From Ambrosia x helenae (Eukaryota; Streptophyta; Magnoliopsida; Asterales; Asteraceae), in assembly GCA_030844895.1 (NCBI GenBank), contig CM061233.1:66207656-66271655 (forward strand): DNA of 64,000 nucleotides, in the 5' to 3' direction. The first letter of the stretch is position 1, and every line of letters begins with the position of its first letter. The position numbers and the translations under genes were made by a program. The notes under the pieces are model-generated. The model searched no databases and was not told where the DNA came from. It saw only the letters and a list, made by a program, of their open reading frames with translations. Positions 32,816 to 43,927 of the stretch are shown here, one piece after another.

Positions 32816-35800
32816 ATGAGTGAAACGGAGAAGCCGTCGGAAACCAAGAGAACCACCGTCGGACCACCCTCCGTTTTGTCTTACCTCGACCCCAATTATT
32901 GGTTTGTTGTCCTTATTATTATTATTTGTCACTGTTTATGGTTTCCTGAATCGAAATATGGAACACTGTTATTTATATCACAGATTGTAGTGCCTTCAAT
33001 CTGTAACCGTTGATAGTTATGATTGCTGATATTATTGGTTAATTGATATGTATACGTTTGATTATAATAATTAGGAATGAGAGGTTTACTTCTGAGGATC
33101 ATTACGAATGGCTCAAAGATTACTCTCATTTTCGTCATTTGATTCAGCAGCATATCGAACCCCATTCTTCGGTAACCTGTTTTCTCTTTATAATTAATTA
33201 ATTCATAGAATTAGGGAAGATACTTGACAGTTGGTCAATACCTATAATCATCGAAAACCACATAGTTGTCCTGGCGTCCTGCCCGCCTTGGTTTTAAAAT
33301 GCGTGCATGCATCACATGATGCGGTTTGACGAGGCGCCTTATTTAGTTGGCGCACTTGTTAATGATGGCTTACACTTGAACAAGTTAGACACTTGGTTTT
33401 AAAAAGCGCGCTCGAGGCGCGCTTAAGTGCGAAGCGCGTCTAGGCGCCAATCTGTGCGCCTTATGTAACACTAGGCGAGCATCGTACGAAAATGTTGTAC
33501 ACGGGCTGTTTTTGTGCTTAAAATTGTTATACATGTAGCTAAAAAGTTTGTACATTTAAGTTAAATCATATATAAACCTATTTGTAATTTTGTATCTATA
33601 TTTTGGGTAAATGATGCTAAAAACCTATAACATGTATAAAAAAAAAATATATATTCGTCTTGCGCCTCGCGTACGAAAAGCCCACCGCTTTTGCGCTTTG
33701 CGTCTCGGTTTTATACCTCATCGCTTTTGTGCGTTTCATGCTTTTTAAAACCAAGGTTAGACCATTGATTGAACGATGGGGTTGCGAATTTGAGCAAGTT
33801 AGATCATCGATTGAACATATCTGACTATAGATGACGAGAATATCTTACGTTGTAGTGTTTAAAACTTAAAAAAATTTCTATAAATAAACTTTTTTGGTAT
33901 TTATTATTAACGAATGCTATGCGTATGTGATGCGTGCGTTTCATGCATTGTGCATCATGCATTGGATTTTGGGATGAAAATGCATCGGATCGCCACGTGC
34001 TTTTTAAAATCAAGCTGGCCCCTGAAGCCCAGGAGTTGCAAACTTGCAACCAAACTTGCAACCATAGTCGCTGGAGCTGTAAAGGAATGTGCTTAAGTCT
34101 GGTTTCAACAAGATGAAACCAAATACAAAAATAATTTCAAAATGTGTACTGCTGTAGGTATTGGAGCTCGGGTGTGGAAACTCACAACTGTCTGATGACT
34201 TATATAAAGAAGGGATTACTAATATAACCTGCATTGATCTATCTTCGGTTGCAGTTGAGAAAATGCAAAAACGCTTGTTTTCTAAAGGCTACAAAGGTTT
34301 GTGTATTTTATTTTCTATATACGTGTTACAAAGTTTAATACCGTTCGCCGCTGTAATTCCTCGATAATTATGAAGTTTGATGGTACCTTTTCCGTTTATT
34401 TCAACTTAAAATGTACCCCTTTGTCTTGTTCTCTCTCTCTCTCTCTTTTTTTTTTTTTCATATTTACATACAGATTGTCTTGTTCTTGATAATCTGTATG
34501 TAAATATGAATTTTTCTTCTTTCATTATATGTCGTTATAAGATCATAGATATGCTTTTTTACTTGATCTATGATGTACTATGTAATATATCCAATTCTCA
34601 TTTCATTTCATTGTCACCTATGTTTGCAGATGTCAAAGTGTTGGAAGGCGATATGTTGAATCTTTCATTTGCCGATGAATCATTTGATGTCGTAATAGAG
34701 AAAGGAACCATGGTAAAGTGTAAAAAGTCGCAAAAACTAAGAACATAGATGCATATAAGGCTATTCTTTTGGTTATAAATTGTGTTACGCTGCTGAAATT
34801 TTTACTTTTTGTATCTTAACAAGTCAAGTTTATATCTTGTTAAACATGAAGGATGTTTTGTTCGTGGACAGTGGCGACCCGTGGAACCCACGGCCTGAGG
34901 CTGTAAACAAAGCAATGGCGATGCTTCAAGGTGTTCATAGGGTTTTGAAACCCCATGGGATTTTTATCTCAATCGCTTTTGGTCAGGTAGTAGACACGAA
35001 AACTTAGCAAAAACTTTTTCATTTGGATTGTGGGAATCTTGACCCATTTGCTAGTGAATGGGTCGATTTGGGATGTATTTTTTTTTAATGGGCCAAATAA
35101 AACCACTGGCTAAAAAAGAAACCAGTTGATATTCGTCCAAAGTACATATTTTTGTTAAACAAGAAACAGATCAGATGGGTTGAACGGGTAATCTGTCACC
35201 CAAAGTATACTCAAATGTGTAAAAACTCTTGAATCGCTTTCTTCAAATGAAATTTATTACTAATGTAAAAAATAGTTTTCATAAGGACATTTAACAAACA
35301 AACAATTAATAGAACTGGTAAAAAGTGTCTTGGGCAACCCACCTGTAATTTAAAATTACTTGTTTTGATTCATTTACTTATGGTCAGTTCAGGTTATATT
35401 TTTATATCTAATGGCCAATGGGACATGGGTCAAATAAAAAAAAAAAAAAACTAGCTCAAGAAGAATTGGTTCAACAGCATATACACAACCTCGTATTATA
35501 TTTCAAGTAGTCACTACTGTGATAGAATAGATTTTATAATCACATTTTACGGTGAAGTTAGTCATGCATCATGTGGTGACGTTGATAGCCATAAGACAAG
35601 GGGTTACATGCACCAATCAGGCTTGTCCCGATTGCTAAGTGTTATGTGCCTTATGTCCAAGGCTTGATACAAAACCACTATCGAGCCGAGGGTCTCACTG
35701 GAGGCAGCCTCTCTGTTCCCACGGGGTAGAGGTAAGGTTGTCTACATCTTACCCTCCTCAGACCCTACCTTAGCTTTGCTATTGGTGGGATTAACTGAGT

Positions 35801-36519
35801 ATGATGATGATGATGATGATTTTACGGTGAAGTTAGGGAAATGCTTTTTAGATCAACTCAACCCGTAGAAAAATAAATAAATAAAAAAAAATAGAAAATA
35901 ATACATGTTTTGTCGTGTTACCTTGCGCATTTTTCCATATCTTTCTGCCTTGCATTGTCTGATGATTCACATGTCCTGCAGCCACATTTCAGGCGTCCAC
36001 TATTTAGTGCCCCCGAGTTTACATGGTCTGTTGACTACACTACATTTGGAGATGGATTTCATTATTTCTTTTATATCCTGAAGAAGGTTAGCTTTAAAGA
36101 GCCTTGTAAATATTTATATTTGTTGATTGTTGAAGAGAGATCTAGTTTTAAACCATGTTTAGCTTACTAATGCAAACTAATCTATGGTTGTTTTTCAAAT
36201 TGTCAAAAAAGTGAATCACAAACATTAATTGATTATGGAAAAACACAATGGTTTACGGCTCACCGCCCAGCCTTTTTTTTACTGTTTTGCATGTACTAAT
36301 AAGCGCACTTAAAATATGTTACCCAAACCCCCAGGCATGATAGACTTATTTTGCGACTTGTTAAAGAATGTATAATAATTTACAGGATGCAAATCATTAG
36401 ATGCCAATGCAGATGTCAAGAAAGTTGAGACACCATCTCTATGCCTTTATCAGGATGAATTGGATAACGAAGATTATTTATTTCGTACCAACATTGATGA
36501 AACTGATGATCAAAGATGA
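32816..36519 (+). CDS. METTL13/EEF1AKMT4-type protein methyltransferase; 7 coding exons; one-base frame conflict before exon 7
   Basis: SAM-dependent methyltransferase of the plant At4g34360-like family, related to METTL13 and EEF1AKMT4, which methylate lysines of elongation factor 1A in the cytosol. Exons: 32816-32901, 33075-33171, 34158-34296, 34630-34712, 34852-34986, 35982-36086, 36386-36519. Motifs in order: YLDPNYWNERF near the start; SAM motif I VLELGCGNSQLSDDL; ITCIDLS; EGDMLNLSF and SFDVVIEKGTMDVL (motifs II/III); HRVLKPHGIFISIAFGQ; PHFRRPLF; FGDGFHYFFY. Exon 7 encodes CLYQDELDNEDYLFRTNID, typical of the family tail, but spliced as AAGAAG|GTTAGC to TTACAG|GATGC it is one base out of frame and would stop after about four residues. 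One G less than expected at the exon 6 end explains it: indel or assembly error. The start is the first ATG of a frame that matches the family; total about 259 residues. Confidence 0.87.
33287..34014. mobile_element. Outer hAT-like MITE in methyltransferase intron 2
   Basis: Tips CTTGGTTTTAAAATGCGTG and, complemented from the right, CTTGATTTTAAAAAGCACG. Flanking 8-mers CTGCCCGC (33279-33286) and CTGGCCCC (34015-34022) agree at six of eight positions. Its interior holds a second, related element at 33392-33755. It ends about 145 bases before exon 3. Confidence 0.6.
33392..33755. mobile_element. Inner hAT-like MITE nested in the outer one
   Basis: 364 bases with tips CTTGGTTTTAAAAAGCGCG and CTTTTTAAAACCAAG, flanked by GTTAGACA (33384-33391) and GTTAGACC (33756-33763), a 7/8 duplication. 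The ends are rich in GCGC/AGGCGC words. It is related to the outer element by tip sequence, so the same transposase family could have mobilised both. Confidence 0.75.
35562..35818 (+). mobile_element. SINE in methyltransferase intron 5 (18-bp TSD)
   Basis: 257 bases ending in (GAT)n and bounded by the 18-base direct repeat ATTTTACGGTGAAGTTAG (35544-35561 and 35819-35836). The 3' half contains GAGGGTCTCACTGGAGGCAG, GGGGTAGAGGTAAGGTTG and CTACATCTTACCCTCCTCAG, words typical of the Au-like plant SINE superfamily. The 5' part is diverged and I do not see clear A and B boxes. It was inserted by target-primed reverse transcription, as the long duplication shows. Confidence 0.9.
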
Positions 36520-36961
36520 CATCGCAACTACAGATGGGCAAAGACCTATTTCGGGAAACAACCGTTATTTTAGGACCAAACTGTTTTATCTATGACCGTA
36601 GTTGTGTCCACATTTTAAAGCTCGAAGAGCTCTTTTTGTCTTATTTTTGTATCGTTTGATGTTACTAAACGTTTAGATGTGTTTGGATGTTTTTATTTTC
36701 TCCAGGTTTACATTTTGAATATGTTTAGTTTTTGGTAGTTTGACTTCCTGGACAACTTTGATGTGTCTATGGTGCTTGCCATTGATGCATTTCTTGTAGC
36801 TTTAGGTATTGATATAACTACAAATGTAGACGATATGTCATTTTTGGTAGCCCAATTTATGTTTATTTGTTATTGCTTAATTTTTACTTTGAATTACGGG
36901 CGTAAATGATCTAAGCTTTGTTGGGCTTTGGCGTAAATTTGTAGTTCTTTTTTATTTTAAA
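36520..36961. other. Methyltransferase 3' UTR and flank
   Basis: About 440 bases of T-rich DNA after the family-type stop codon (TGA 36517-36519). No gene is recognised. It is a likely 3' UTR in its first 200-300 bases, but no clear poly-A signal can be singled out. Confidence 0.4.
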
Positions 36962-37010
36962 CTAGTAAATTACGCGCCGTGCTAAGCGCGGCGTAGGAAC
37001 ATAACAAGTG
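36962..37010 (-). other. Helitron-like 3' terminus, minus orientation
   Basis: On the minus strand a GC hairpin (CGCCGCGCTTAGCACGGCGCG, split here as CGCCGCGC-TTAG-CACGGCGCG) is followed by TAATTTACTAG and then T at 36961. This matches the Helitron 3' rule. The 5' end, which should lie to the right, was not identified; the element may stop before the tRNA gene at 37814. Confidence 0.5.
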
Positions 37011-37813
37011 TCAATTCGTGATAACCTGAAGATTTTTCTGACGAACAGCGGAGCTACACCAGCGTTATTGCGAGGGTCTGGTATTCGAATAAAACAACAT
37101 AGCCAGTCGTATCGTACCGTCAGTGCGCCGGTGCGCGTGGACGCGAGCAAAACAACTAAACCATCTGAAAACAATTGATAAAAGAAAACGGTGACCATCA
37201 ACGGAAGGATTTAATAATAAAAGTACCGCGATGACATTTTCGTAATTACTTCGAAACTAAAGACTTTTTATGTTGCTTTAAATAAGAAAACTACAACGAA
37301 ATTTGTAGTCTTTTATTTAGGTTGTTACTGTTCCTAAGGATGATAATTGTTATATACAATAATGTCTATACATTTTTTTTTAAAAGATCTCATTTCATAA
37401 ATAAAGGCAAGTTATATTGGGATATTGGGTAAGCGGGCAACAAGTTGCGCAATTATCTTTTTTTAATCGAAAAGTCTATTATACTGAATACAAAACCTTG
37501 GTTGTTAGCGCTCTAACGAGTTATTGAGGACCACCTTTTGCACTCGTTTAAAAAATCGCACTGCCTCAGAGGCCAGAGAGCCAAATGTCTCAAAAGCACG
37601 GTGTTATTTATATTAGTATCTAGTAACTCACGGATAGACCGGCTTGTACATTAATTTTGAACCACGTTTTGTCTTGTTATAAAAAAAAAAAAAAAAACCT
37701 ATATTAAGTAGCTTTTTTTTATAATTAAAAGTATATTTATATTATTGTCAAGTAACTCACCTTGTACATTAATTTCGAACCAAGCTTTGGCTTTGTAATA
37801 AGTGTAAAAAAAT
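37011..37813. other. Intergenic, no gene recognised
   Basis: The part next to 36962 is probably Helitron interior. A poly-A run lies at 37681-37696, after a segment with a near repeat of TAGTAACTCACGG / AAGTAACTCACC and ACATTAATTT(T/C)GAACCA (37620-37670 and 37750-37790). No coding sequence. Confidence 0.4.
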
Positions 37814-37837
37814 CGCTAGAAGGAGGGCTTGAACCTC

Positions 37838-37870
<33 letters not shown>

Positions 37871-37887
37871 AACTGAGCTATTCCAGC
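37814..37887 (-). tRNA. tRNA-Asn (anticodon GUU)
   Basis: The complement reads GCTGGAATAGCTCAGTTGG at the 5' end, anticodon stem-loop TGTGG-CTGTTAA-CCACA (anticodon GTT), T arm GGAGG-TTCAAGC-CCTCC and acceptor 3' half CTTCTAGC plus G. All four arms pair, and the A box (TAGCTCAGTTGG) and B box (GGTTCAAGCC) are canonical. A T7 run (A run at 37806-37812 on the plus strand) follows as a pol III terminator. It has no intron and no encoded CCA, as expected of a nuclear gene. It delivers Asn to AAC/AAU codons. Confidence 0.96.
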
Positions 37888-38983
37888 TTGTTTTCTTGTT
37901 TGTAACTATCTTTATAAATTATGAATTCCATAATAATCTTGTTTGTTGATATAATGTTTAGTTAGATTAATCATTTGTAAGATTGGCAATAAATTCTAAC
38001 CTTACCCCCTTCATTTGTGTTCAACTTGCTAAACCTTGGGTGTTAATATCTTAAATGTACTTTGACACCCCTAAATTGTTAGGCAAAGTTTCGATAGTAT
38101 CATGTATGATAAAATGCCTAAATATTATAGACCAGAAAATATGCCAAGCTAATCAGTTTGTGTTGCTGAGTTGAAAATGGTGAGCACGAAGATTATCAAT
38201 ACATATTATTATTTTCCGCTAAAGACATCAAATATAACTAGTACCATTTATTCCTATCATGACTCGTGTATCGTATTTATTTAAACTTTCAAATGGGTTG
38301 CCTGTTAAAATGGTTGGCTGTAAATGAGTTAAATATGATGTTAATGGGTTGGTCGAAAGCACAGGGGATTGCTTTGCCACGTCCTAGAGTAGTGGTGACT
38401 ATCCTGCCATAGAACACGACACGAGCACTAACCTAAAATTACCAACTTGTCCTCGTTAAGAGGCAATCATTACGATGTTACCTATTAACCATTCAGATGT
38501 GGTTCTTAATGACCATTCAGAAGCTACCAACAACCCCTTATAAATACATATAGAGTTAATTACACTGATAGTCCTTGTGGACTATGGTAAGATCATATCA
38601 CGGTTTTGGTTCCAAGATTCCAGAAGTTATGTTTTGGGTTCCAACTCTTCACTCGTTTGGATCGTAACATTTTTGCCAAAGTTTAACTTTAGAAAAAGAT
38701 ATATGGAGCCGGTTTATTGACCGAAAATTAGTAATAAAATAAAATGGAAATCAGTTATCTTTCACCGAACCCAAACCTTTTGACCGTTATATTAAAAGTC
38801 AAAATTAGTTCCTTATTTTCAAAAAAGAAAAATAAGGGGATTATTGTTTTGGCAGGATATTTGACTATATGAATCATCTATGTTGACCAAACGCCGTATT
38901 TGATCTTAATGCAAACTCGATAGCTCAAACCTTCAACTCTTTAGGCCTCAAGCGATACACCACTCCATCCTTTATTATTATTA
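37888..38983. other. Intergenic, no gene recognised
   Basis: AT-rich DNA with no recognisable coding or RNA gene. Nothing repeats clearly elsewhere in the window. Confidence 0.4.
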
Positions 38984-39041
38984 CTAGTTTTTATCTCGGG
39001 AGCGTCCCGGATTGAAATATCTAATATAATATAATAAAATA

Positions 39042-39081
<40 letters not shown>

Positions 39082-39813
39082 GTTTTAAACAAATCTCTGC
39101 CATAAGTTATCATATTCAAATATAAAAAAAAAAAAAAACGAATCTCTGCGCCGGGGTATAAATCTAGTGCCATTACAAATGAATTCGGAAGTTTGTAATC
39201 GATTATTCTAAAAATAACTAATATGAAATAAGAAAAAAAAGTTAATTATTGAAATATCGAACGCATTAGTCTAAGGGTTATGTGATGCGTTAAAAAATTC
39301 ATGGGTATATGATCGGGTATGTAGTTCGGGTATTTGGGTATGTTTTTTCGGGTAATCGGGTCGGGTATCACCTAATCCCAGACCCGACCCGAACCCACAT
39401 TTTTTTTAAACTAATCCCAAACCCGACACAATACCTGTCGGGTTACAAAAAATAGCCATTTTTTTCTCCGATTTTCATATAGCACTATGATACTCGTTGG
39501 AAAGATAATAAAACGCTCGTTAATTTGGTGTAATTTTTTTCTTTAAAAAAATCTCGTATATAAAAGATATTAACGTTTAAAAGTTATAGGAGTAAACACG
39601 AGAGATAAAATAATAAAGTTTTAATATTCAGATTTAGTAGATTAGGTATTTAAAAGATTAGTTTAAGATTATAATAGATTAGGTTAAATCATATTTATTT
39701 TTTGTTTTTAATTGGTTTAGAGTTGCTACATCACATCCTATGTGGCATCTCTCAAAAGAGAGATTACATAAGAGTATGACATGTAGGATTAATCCCTTTG
39801 CAATATATATATA
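38984..39813 (-). mobile_element. Helitron 1 of a head-to-tail series
   Basis: The minus-strand 3' end is hairpin CGGGACGCTCCCG, then AGATAAAAACTAG and T (38983). The interior shares GGGTATCACCTAATCCCAG, CTCGTTGGAAAGATAATAAAACG-type and CTCTGCCATAAGTTATCAT words with the Helitron at 54955-55550. The 5' end is taken as TATATATATATTGCAAAGGG, directly abutting CTAG of the next copy at 39814. It contains a (TTA)n microsatellite at 39043-39080. Non-coding. Confidence 0.6.
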
Positions 39814-40488
39814 CTAGCTTATACCCCGGGAGCGTCCCGGTTTAAGAAATCTAAGTAAAGTAAATAAAATTTAAAATATCTAAACTATAAAAATGGCATT
39901 TATGTATCAACTTACATTAGATGCTTTAAAAAAAACAATATATACTAAAAGATCCATTTCACCTTACAACATCAACACCTAAAACAATATATTAAGATCT
40001 CAAACACTTCAAGGGGACAAAGATTGTTTAGCACCAATACATTCAGTCAAAGGTCTTTAACTGCATACAATAAGATTTGAACTATTTCAGAATATGGTAG
40101 AAAAAGAAAACATAGCAATTACCTGTTGGAGAGCGTCCCGGGTTGAAATATCTAATATGACAACATAATTAATAACTTGCCAATATATGATTAATGAATA
40201 TTATTATTATTATTATTATTTTAAACAAATCTCTGCCATAAGTTATCATATTCTAATATAAAAAAATGGTAATTGGGTCGGGTATCACCTAATCCCAGGC
40301 CCGACCCAAACCCACAATTTTTTTTAAACTAATATATCCCGGGAGCGTCCCGGGTTGGGAAATTTAATTTGAAATATCAATTTTACACTTGAAATAGACT
40401 GATGCGTTTTACACTTACATGCAGGAAAGCTTCGGGTATCACTTAATTTAAAACATAATTAATAACTTGCCAATATATGATTAATGAA

Positions 40489-40525
<37 letters not shown>

Positions 40526-40723
40526 GTTTTAAGTTAAGTGATAGTAGATTAGGTATTTAAAAGATTAGTTTAAGATTATAATAGATTAGGTTAAAATCAT
40601 ATTTATTTTTTGTTTTTAATTGGTTTAGAGTTGCTACATCACATCCTATGTGGCATCTCTCAAAAGAGAGATTACATAAGAGTATGACATGTAGGATTAA
40701 TCCCTTTGCAATATATATATATA
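39814..40723 (-). mobile_element. Helitron 2 of a head-to-tail series
   Basis: The minus-strand 3' end is CCGGGACGCTCCCGGGG, TATAAG, CTAG, then T. The 5' end is the same TATATATATATTGCAAAGGG next to CTAG at 40724. About 500 bases from the CTAG end (39814-40335) are nearly identical to 40724-41275, a direct repeat of period ~910. Extra internal copies of the terminal hairpin occur at 40131-40142 and 40329-40351, so ends have been added or swapped repeatedly. Confidence 0.6.
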
Positions 40724-41108
40724 CTAGCTTATACCCCGGGAGCGTCCCGGGTTAAGAAATCTAAGTAAAGTAAATAAAATTTAAAATATCTAAACTATAA
40801 AAATGGCATTTATGTATCAACTTACATTAGATGCTTTAAAAAAAACAATATATACTAAAAGATCCATTTCACCTTACAACATCAACACCTAAAACAGAAT
40901 ATTAAGATCCCAAACACTTCAAGGGGACAAAGATTGTTTAGCACCAATACATTCAGTCAAAGGTCTTTAACTGCATACAATAAGATTTGAACTATTTCAG
41001 AATATGGTAGAAAAAGAAAACATAGCAATTACCTGTTGGAGAGCGTCCCGGGTTGAAATATATAATATGACAACATAATTAATAACTTGCCAATATATGA
41101 TTAATGAA

Positions 41109-41151
<43 letters not shown>

Positions 41152-42795
41152 TTAAACAAATCTCTGCCATAAGTTATCATATTCTAATATAAAAAAAATG
41201 GTAATTGGGTCGGGTATCACCTAATCCCAGGCCCGACCCAAACCCACAATTTTTTTTAAACTAATATATCCCGGGTGTAACACCCCAACCGATGGCGGAA
41301 ACATCGGGATGTCACGTATTGATGATTGTTCAGTAGCTCATGGTAAATAATAAATTTCAATAAATGATTTAAATAAATTACATACAATTGTTCTAAGAAT
41401 TTTGTACATCAAAATGAAAAATACTAGCTACGCATCTTCAAGCAATAACTCTAATCTTCAAGCAAGCTATAACCTGAAACATGTTAAGTTTGAAAATGTT
41501 TTGGGTCAACAAAAGTTGGTGAGAGTTACATAGGTTTTTGATGATTGAATAAAAATGTTGTGCAATTCATGTGTCATGTCAATCTAGTCCATATGTGAGA
41601 ACATACTAGAAATAAATCGAGTGCATAATCAACCCTGATGACTGTTATAAAATGATACATACCATACGCTCATGGTCCAATAATGTTATACGATAACAAA
41701 CACCCACGTAACCTTTGTAGGAGGCACGTATCCGGGTGGGATTGTCAGTCCAATAGATCTATCAATGTATACCGCCGGCTGATCAATGTTAATGATTATG
41801 CTAGAATGGTGCTTACTCTAATCATGCTCAAGACATAATGCAACATAGAAAACACATAGACACATTGATGATTGAATTGCAATGATGATGTTATAAACAT
41901 GTTTCACCCCAAAAATGGTGATAAATAGAAAAGGGGCTATGTAAAACTCACCTTGGTAAAATGTTATATCTGTTGAGAAATTTGGATAATTGTGTTGCCC
42001 AAATATATCAAGTATCACCCTATAATAAAGTAATAAATATGTCTAAGTCTATCAAATCTACAAATGTATAAGTTTCTAGGGCTTCGAATTTGGGGATAAT
42101 TGCTCGTTTGATTAATATTAAAATATTCGCCAATTGAGAGAAATTTAGTAAATAAATAACCAAAAATCTTTTTAGGAAATTTAAAGTTAAGATGGCCACA
42201 ATGATGTATTTAAAGTATAAAAATAATTTTTATAAAATTATTTACTTTAAAATAGATTATTAAATCTATTTATAAGAAATTGTCAAAATCTAACTTTAAT
42301 ATTTAAAAATATTAAAATTAAATAATTTTTAGTTTAAAATTCATATTTCTGTTCTAAATGATCAGAAATAATTTGTATAAAATTTTGGTGCAAAAATAAC
42401 AAAAATTGAATTTATTATGATTTAATTATGATTAAATCTAACAAAAATTGATTAAAAATATAAAATAAATGATTTTACTGAATTAAAAATCATTTCTGAA
42501 AAGTTTAATGTTATAAAAACTTAAAATAATTTTTGTGGAAATTAATAAGATCGTTTTGATATTTTAATGGAATTTTATAAATAAAATGGAATAAACTTGA
42601 TTTATTTATTATAAATATTAAATAAATAAATTTCAGAAAACTAAAAATTGTAAGTTAAACTTTTTCACTAGTTTAACATAATGTAATTTTTGTAGAATTT
42701 TTAAAAGGGTTTTAATAATTAAAAATGAATTTATAAGATATAAATAATATATATGTATATAGTTGATAAACAAGGAAAAAAAGAAACAAAAAGTG

Positions 42796-42863
42796 TTGCA
42801 GCCGGGTTTCGAACCCGCGTCTGCTGGGGGGTTCAGGCATCAACACAACCATCTGATCTATGG
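42796..42863 (-). other. tRNA-like (SINE-like) sequence inside the LTR
   Basis: The complement has TAGATCAGATGGTTGTG (A-box-like) and GGGTTCGAAACCC (a perfect B-box-type T arm) at tRNA-like spacing. No full cloverleaf with a matching acceptor stem is evident. The other LTR copies carry it at about 46894-46961 and 50979-51046. It may be an old tRNA or SINE insertion now part of the LTR. Confidence 0.5.
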
Positions 42864-43481
42864 ATTGAATTGTTGTTGAATTCTGTTTCGAAATTATTTT
42901 ATAATATAACTGGTCTGAGCCTTCTTCCCCAATATTTCAATCGAGCCCTAGAATCTGCAATTGGTTAAACCACACAACGTCATCCCAATTAATCATGGGG
43001 GAAACGTTGTGTGTAGACCGATCAACAAAACCCATAAGCAAAATTATACTTACAGTTCCAAATCAAAGCATAACGAGTGGTCAAACAAAAGTCAAACTAT
43101 GGTGAATGTAGCTTGTAACGAGAGTTTTAGGTGAAATGAAGGGTGATGGTTTTGTAATTGACGTGTAAGGACTGAGTAGACGGGTCATATTTATAGTGTT
43201 AAGATTCGTATATTCGAAATGGTAATTGTTGACCACCTTGAATGTTTGACGCGTTTAGAATTAAATTGGTCATAATTGATTATCAATCAACGTGTTTCTG
43301 AGTCAAACAAGGCCGGTAATCACGAGCCTTACCATAATTATATGGTTGATTGTTAAATCAAAGAGATTGGTTAAAAGGAATTAACCCAATCTGCTGCTGT
43401 TACTCGCTGCTAAGGAAGAAGCAACAGACACGATTTAAAAAGAGGTTAAATATAATACGAATCGAGTTTAAATCAAAAGCA

Positions 43482-43552
43482 AGTGGTGGCTCAGGTGGTG
43501 GAGTGCATGTCTGTTGCCTGATGTTGGTCCGGTTCGATTCCCGGGTGAAACA
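43482..43552 (+). other. Second tRNA-like sequence inside the LTR, plus strand
   Basis: GTGGTGGCTCAGGTGGTGGAG (A-box-like) is followed about 40 bases later by CCGGTTCGATTCCCGGG (B-box-like). Copies in the other LTRs lie at about 47580-47650 and 51665-51735; the middle one has CCGGGG for CCCGGG. Its orientation is opposite to the first tRNA-like sequence. No complete tRNA fold is claimed. Confidence 0.45.
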
Positions 43553-43749
43553 TTTTATTTTTGATTAACAGATTTGAAGGAGGGGGGGGGGGGGGGGGGT
43601 TTGGGCTTGGGCTAGCTGGGTGGGCTGGGTTTAATGGGCCGGATGCTGGGCTCCAAACAACAAAAAGGAAAATGGGGAGTGGGCCAGAAGCTGGATTCAG
43701 TCTAAGTATATATATATATATATTTTTTTTTAAACAAAACTGAATTATA

Positions 43750-43788
<39 letters not shown>

Positions 43789-43927
43789 AATCTATATATA
43801 TATATATATATATATGTATATAAGTTGTGAATGAGGAAAAATAAAGACGTTGCCACATTTGTATAAAATGAAAAAAATAAAGGCGTTTATATAAAAAATA
43901 TTTGGGGGAAAATTTTGCGATGTTACA

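Larger units (their letters stand above)
41276..43927 (-). mobile_element. LTR copy 1 of non-autonomous LTR retrotransposon array
   Basis: 2652 bases, tips TGTAACA and TGTTACA. CCGGG precedes it (41271-41275) and the same CCGGG follows the third LTR (52099-52103), so the whole array is flanked as one insertion. It is nearly identical to the LTRs at 45373-48012 and 49458-52098; differences are mainly in G-run and TA/TTA microsatellite lengths (for example the G run from 43573), showing great youth. The last ~180 bases include (TTA)n and (TA)n tracts. Confidence 0.93.

Noticed and set aside
35241..36170. Extended exon reading through TTAGC after exon 6 as a natural alternative C-terminus
   Set aside because: The frame continues to a stop but has no family similarity, whereas exon 7 encodes a conserved-looking tail.
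39040..41150. Possible CRISPR-like array from repeated GGGAGCGTCCCGG and (TTA)n units
   Set aside because: This is plant nuclear DNA. The repeats are Helitron terminal hairpins and microsatellites without regular spacers.
41818..43568. Repeated 66-72-codon open frames in each long LTR
   Set aside because: They recur only because the LTR is repeated. They overlap tRNA-like and AT-rich DNA and resemble no gag or pol part.
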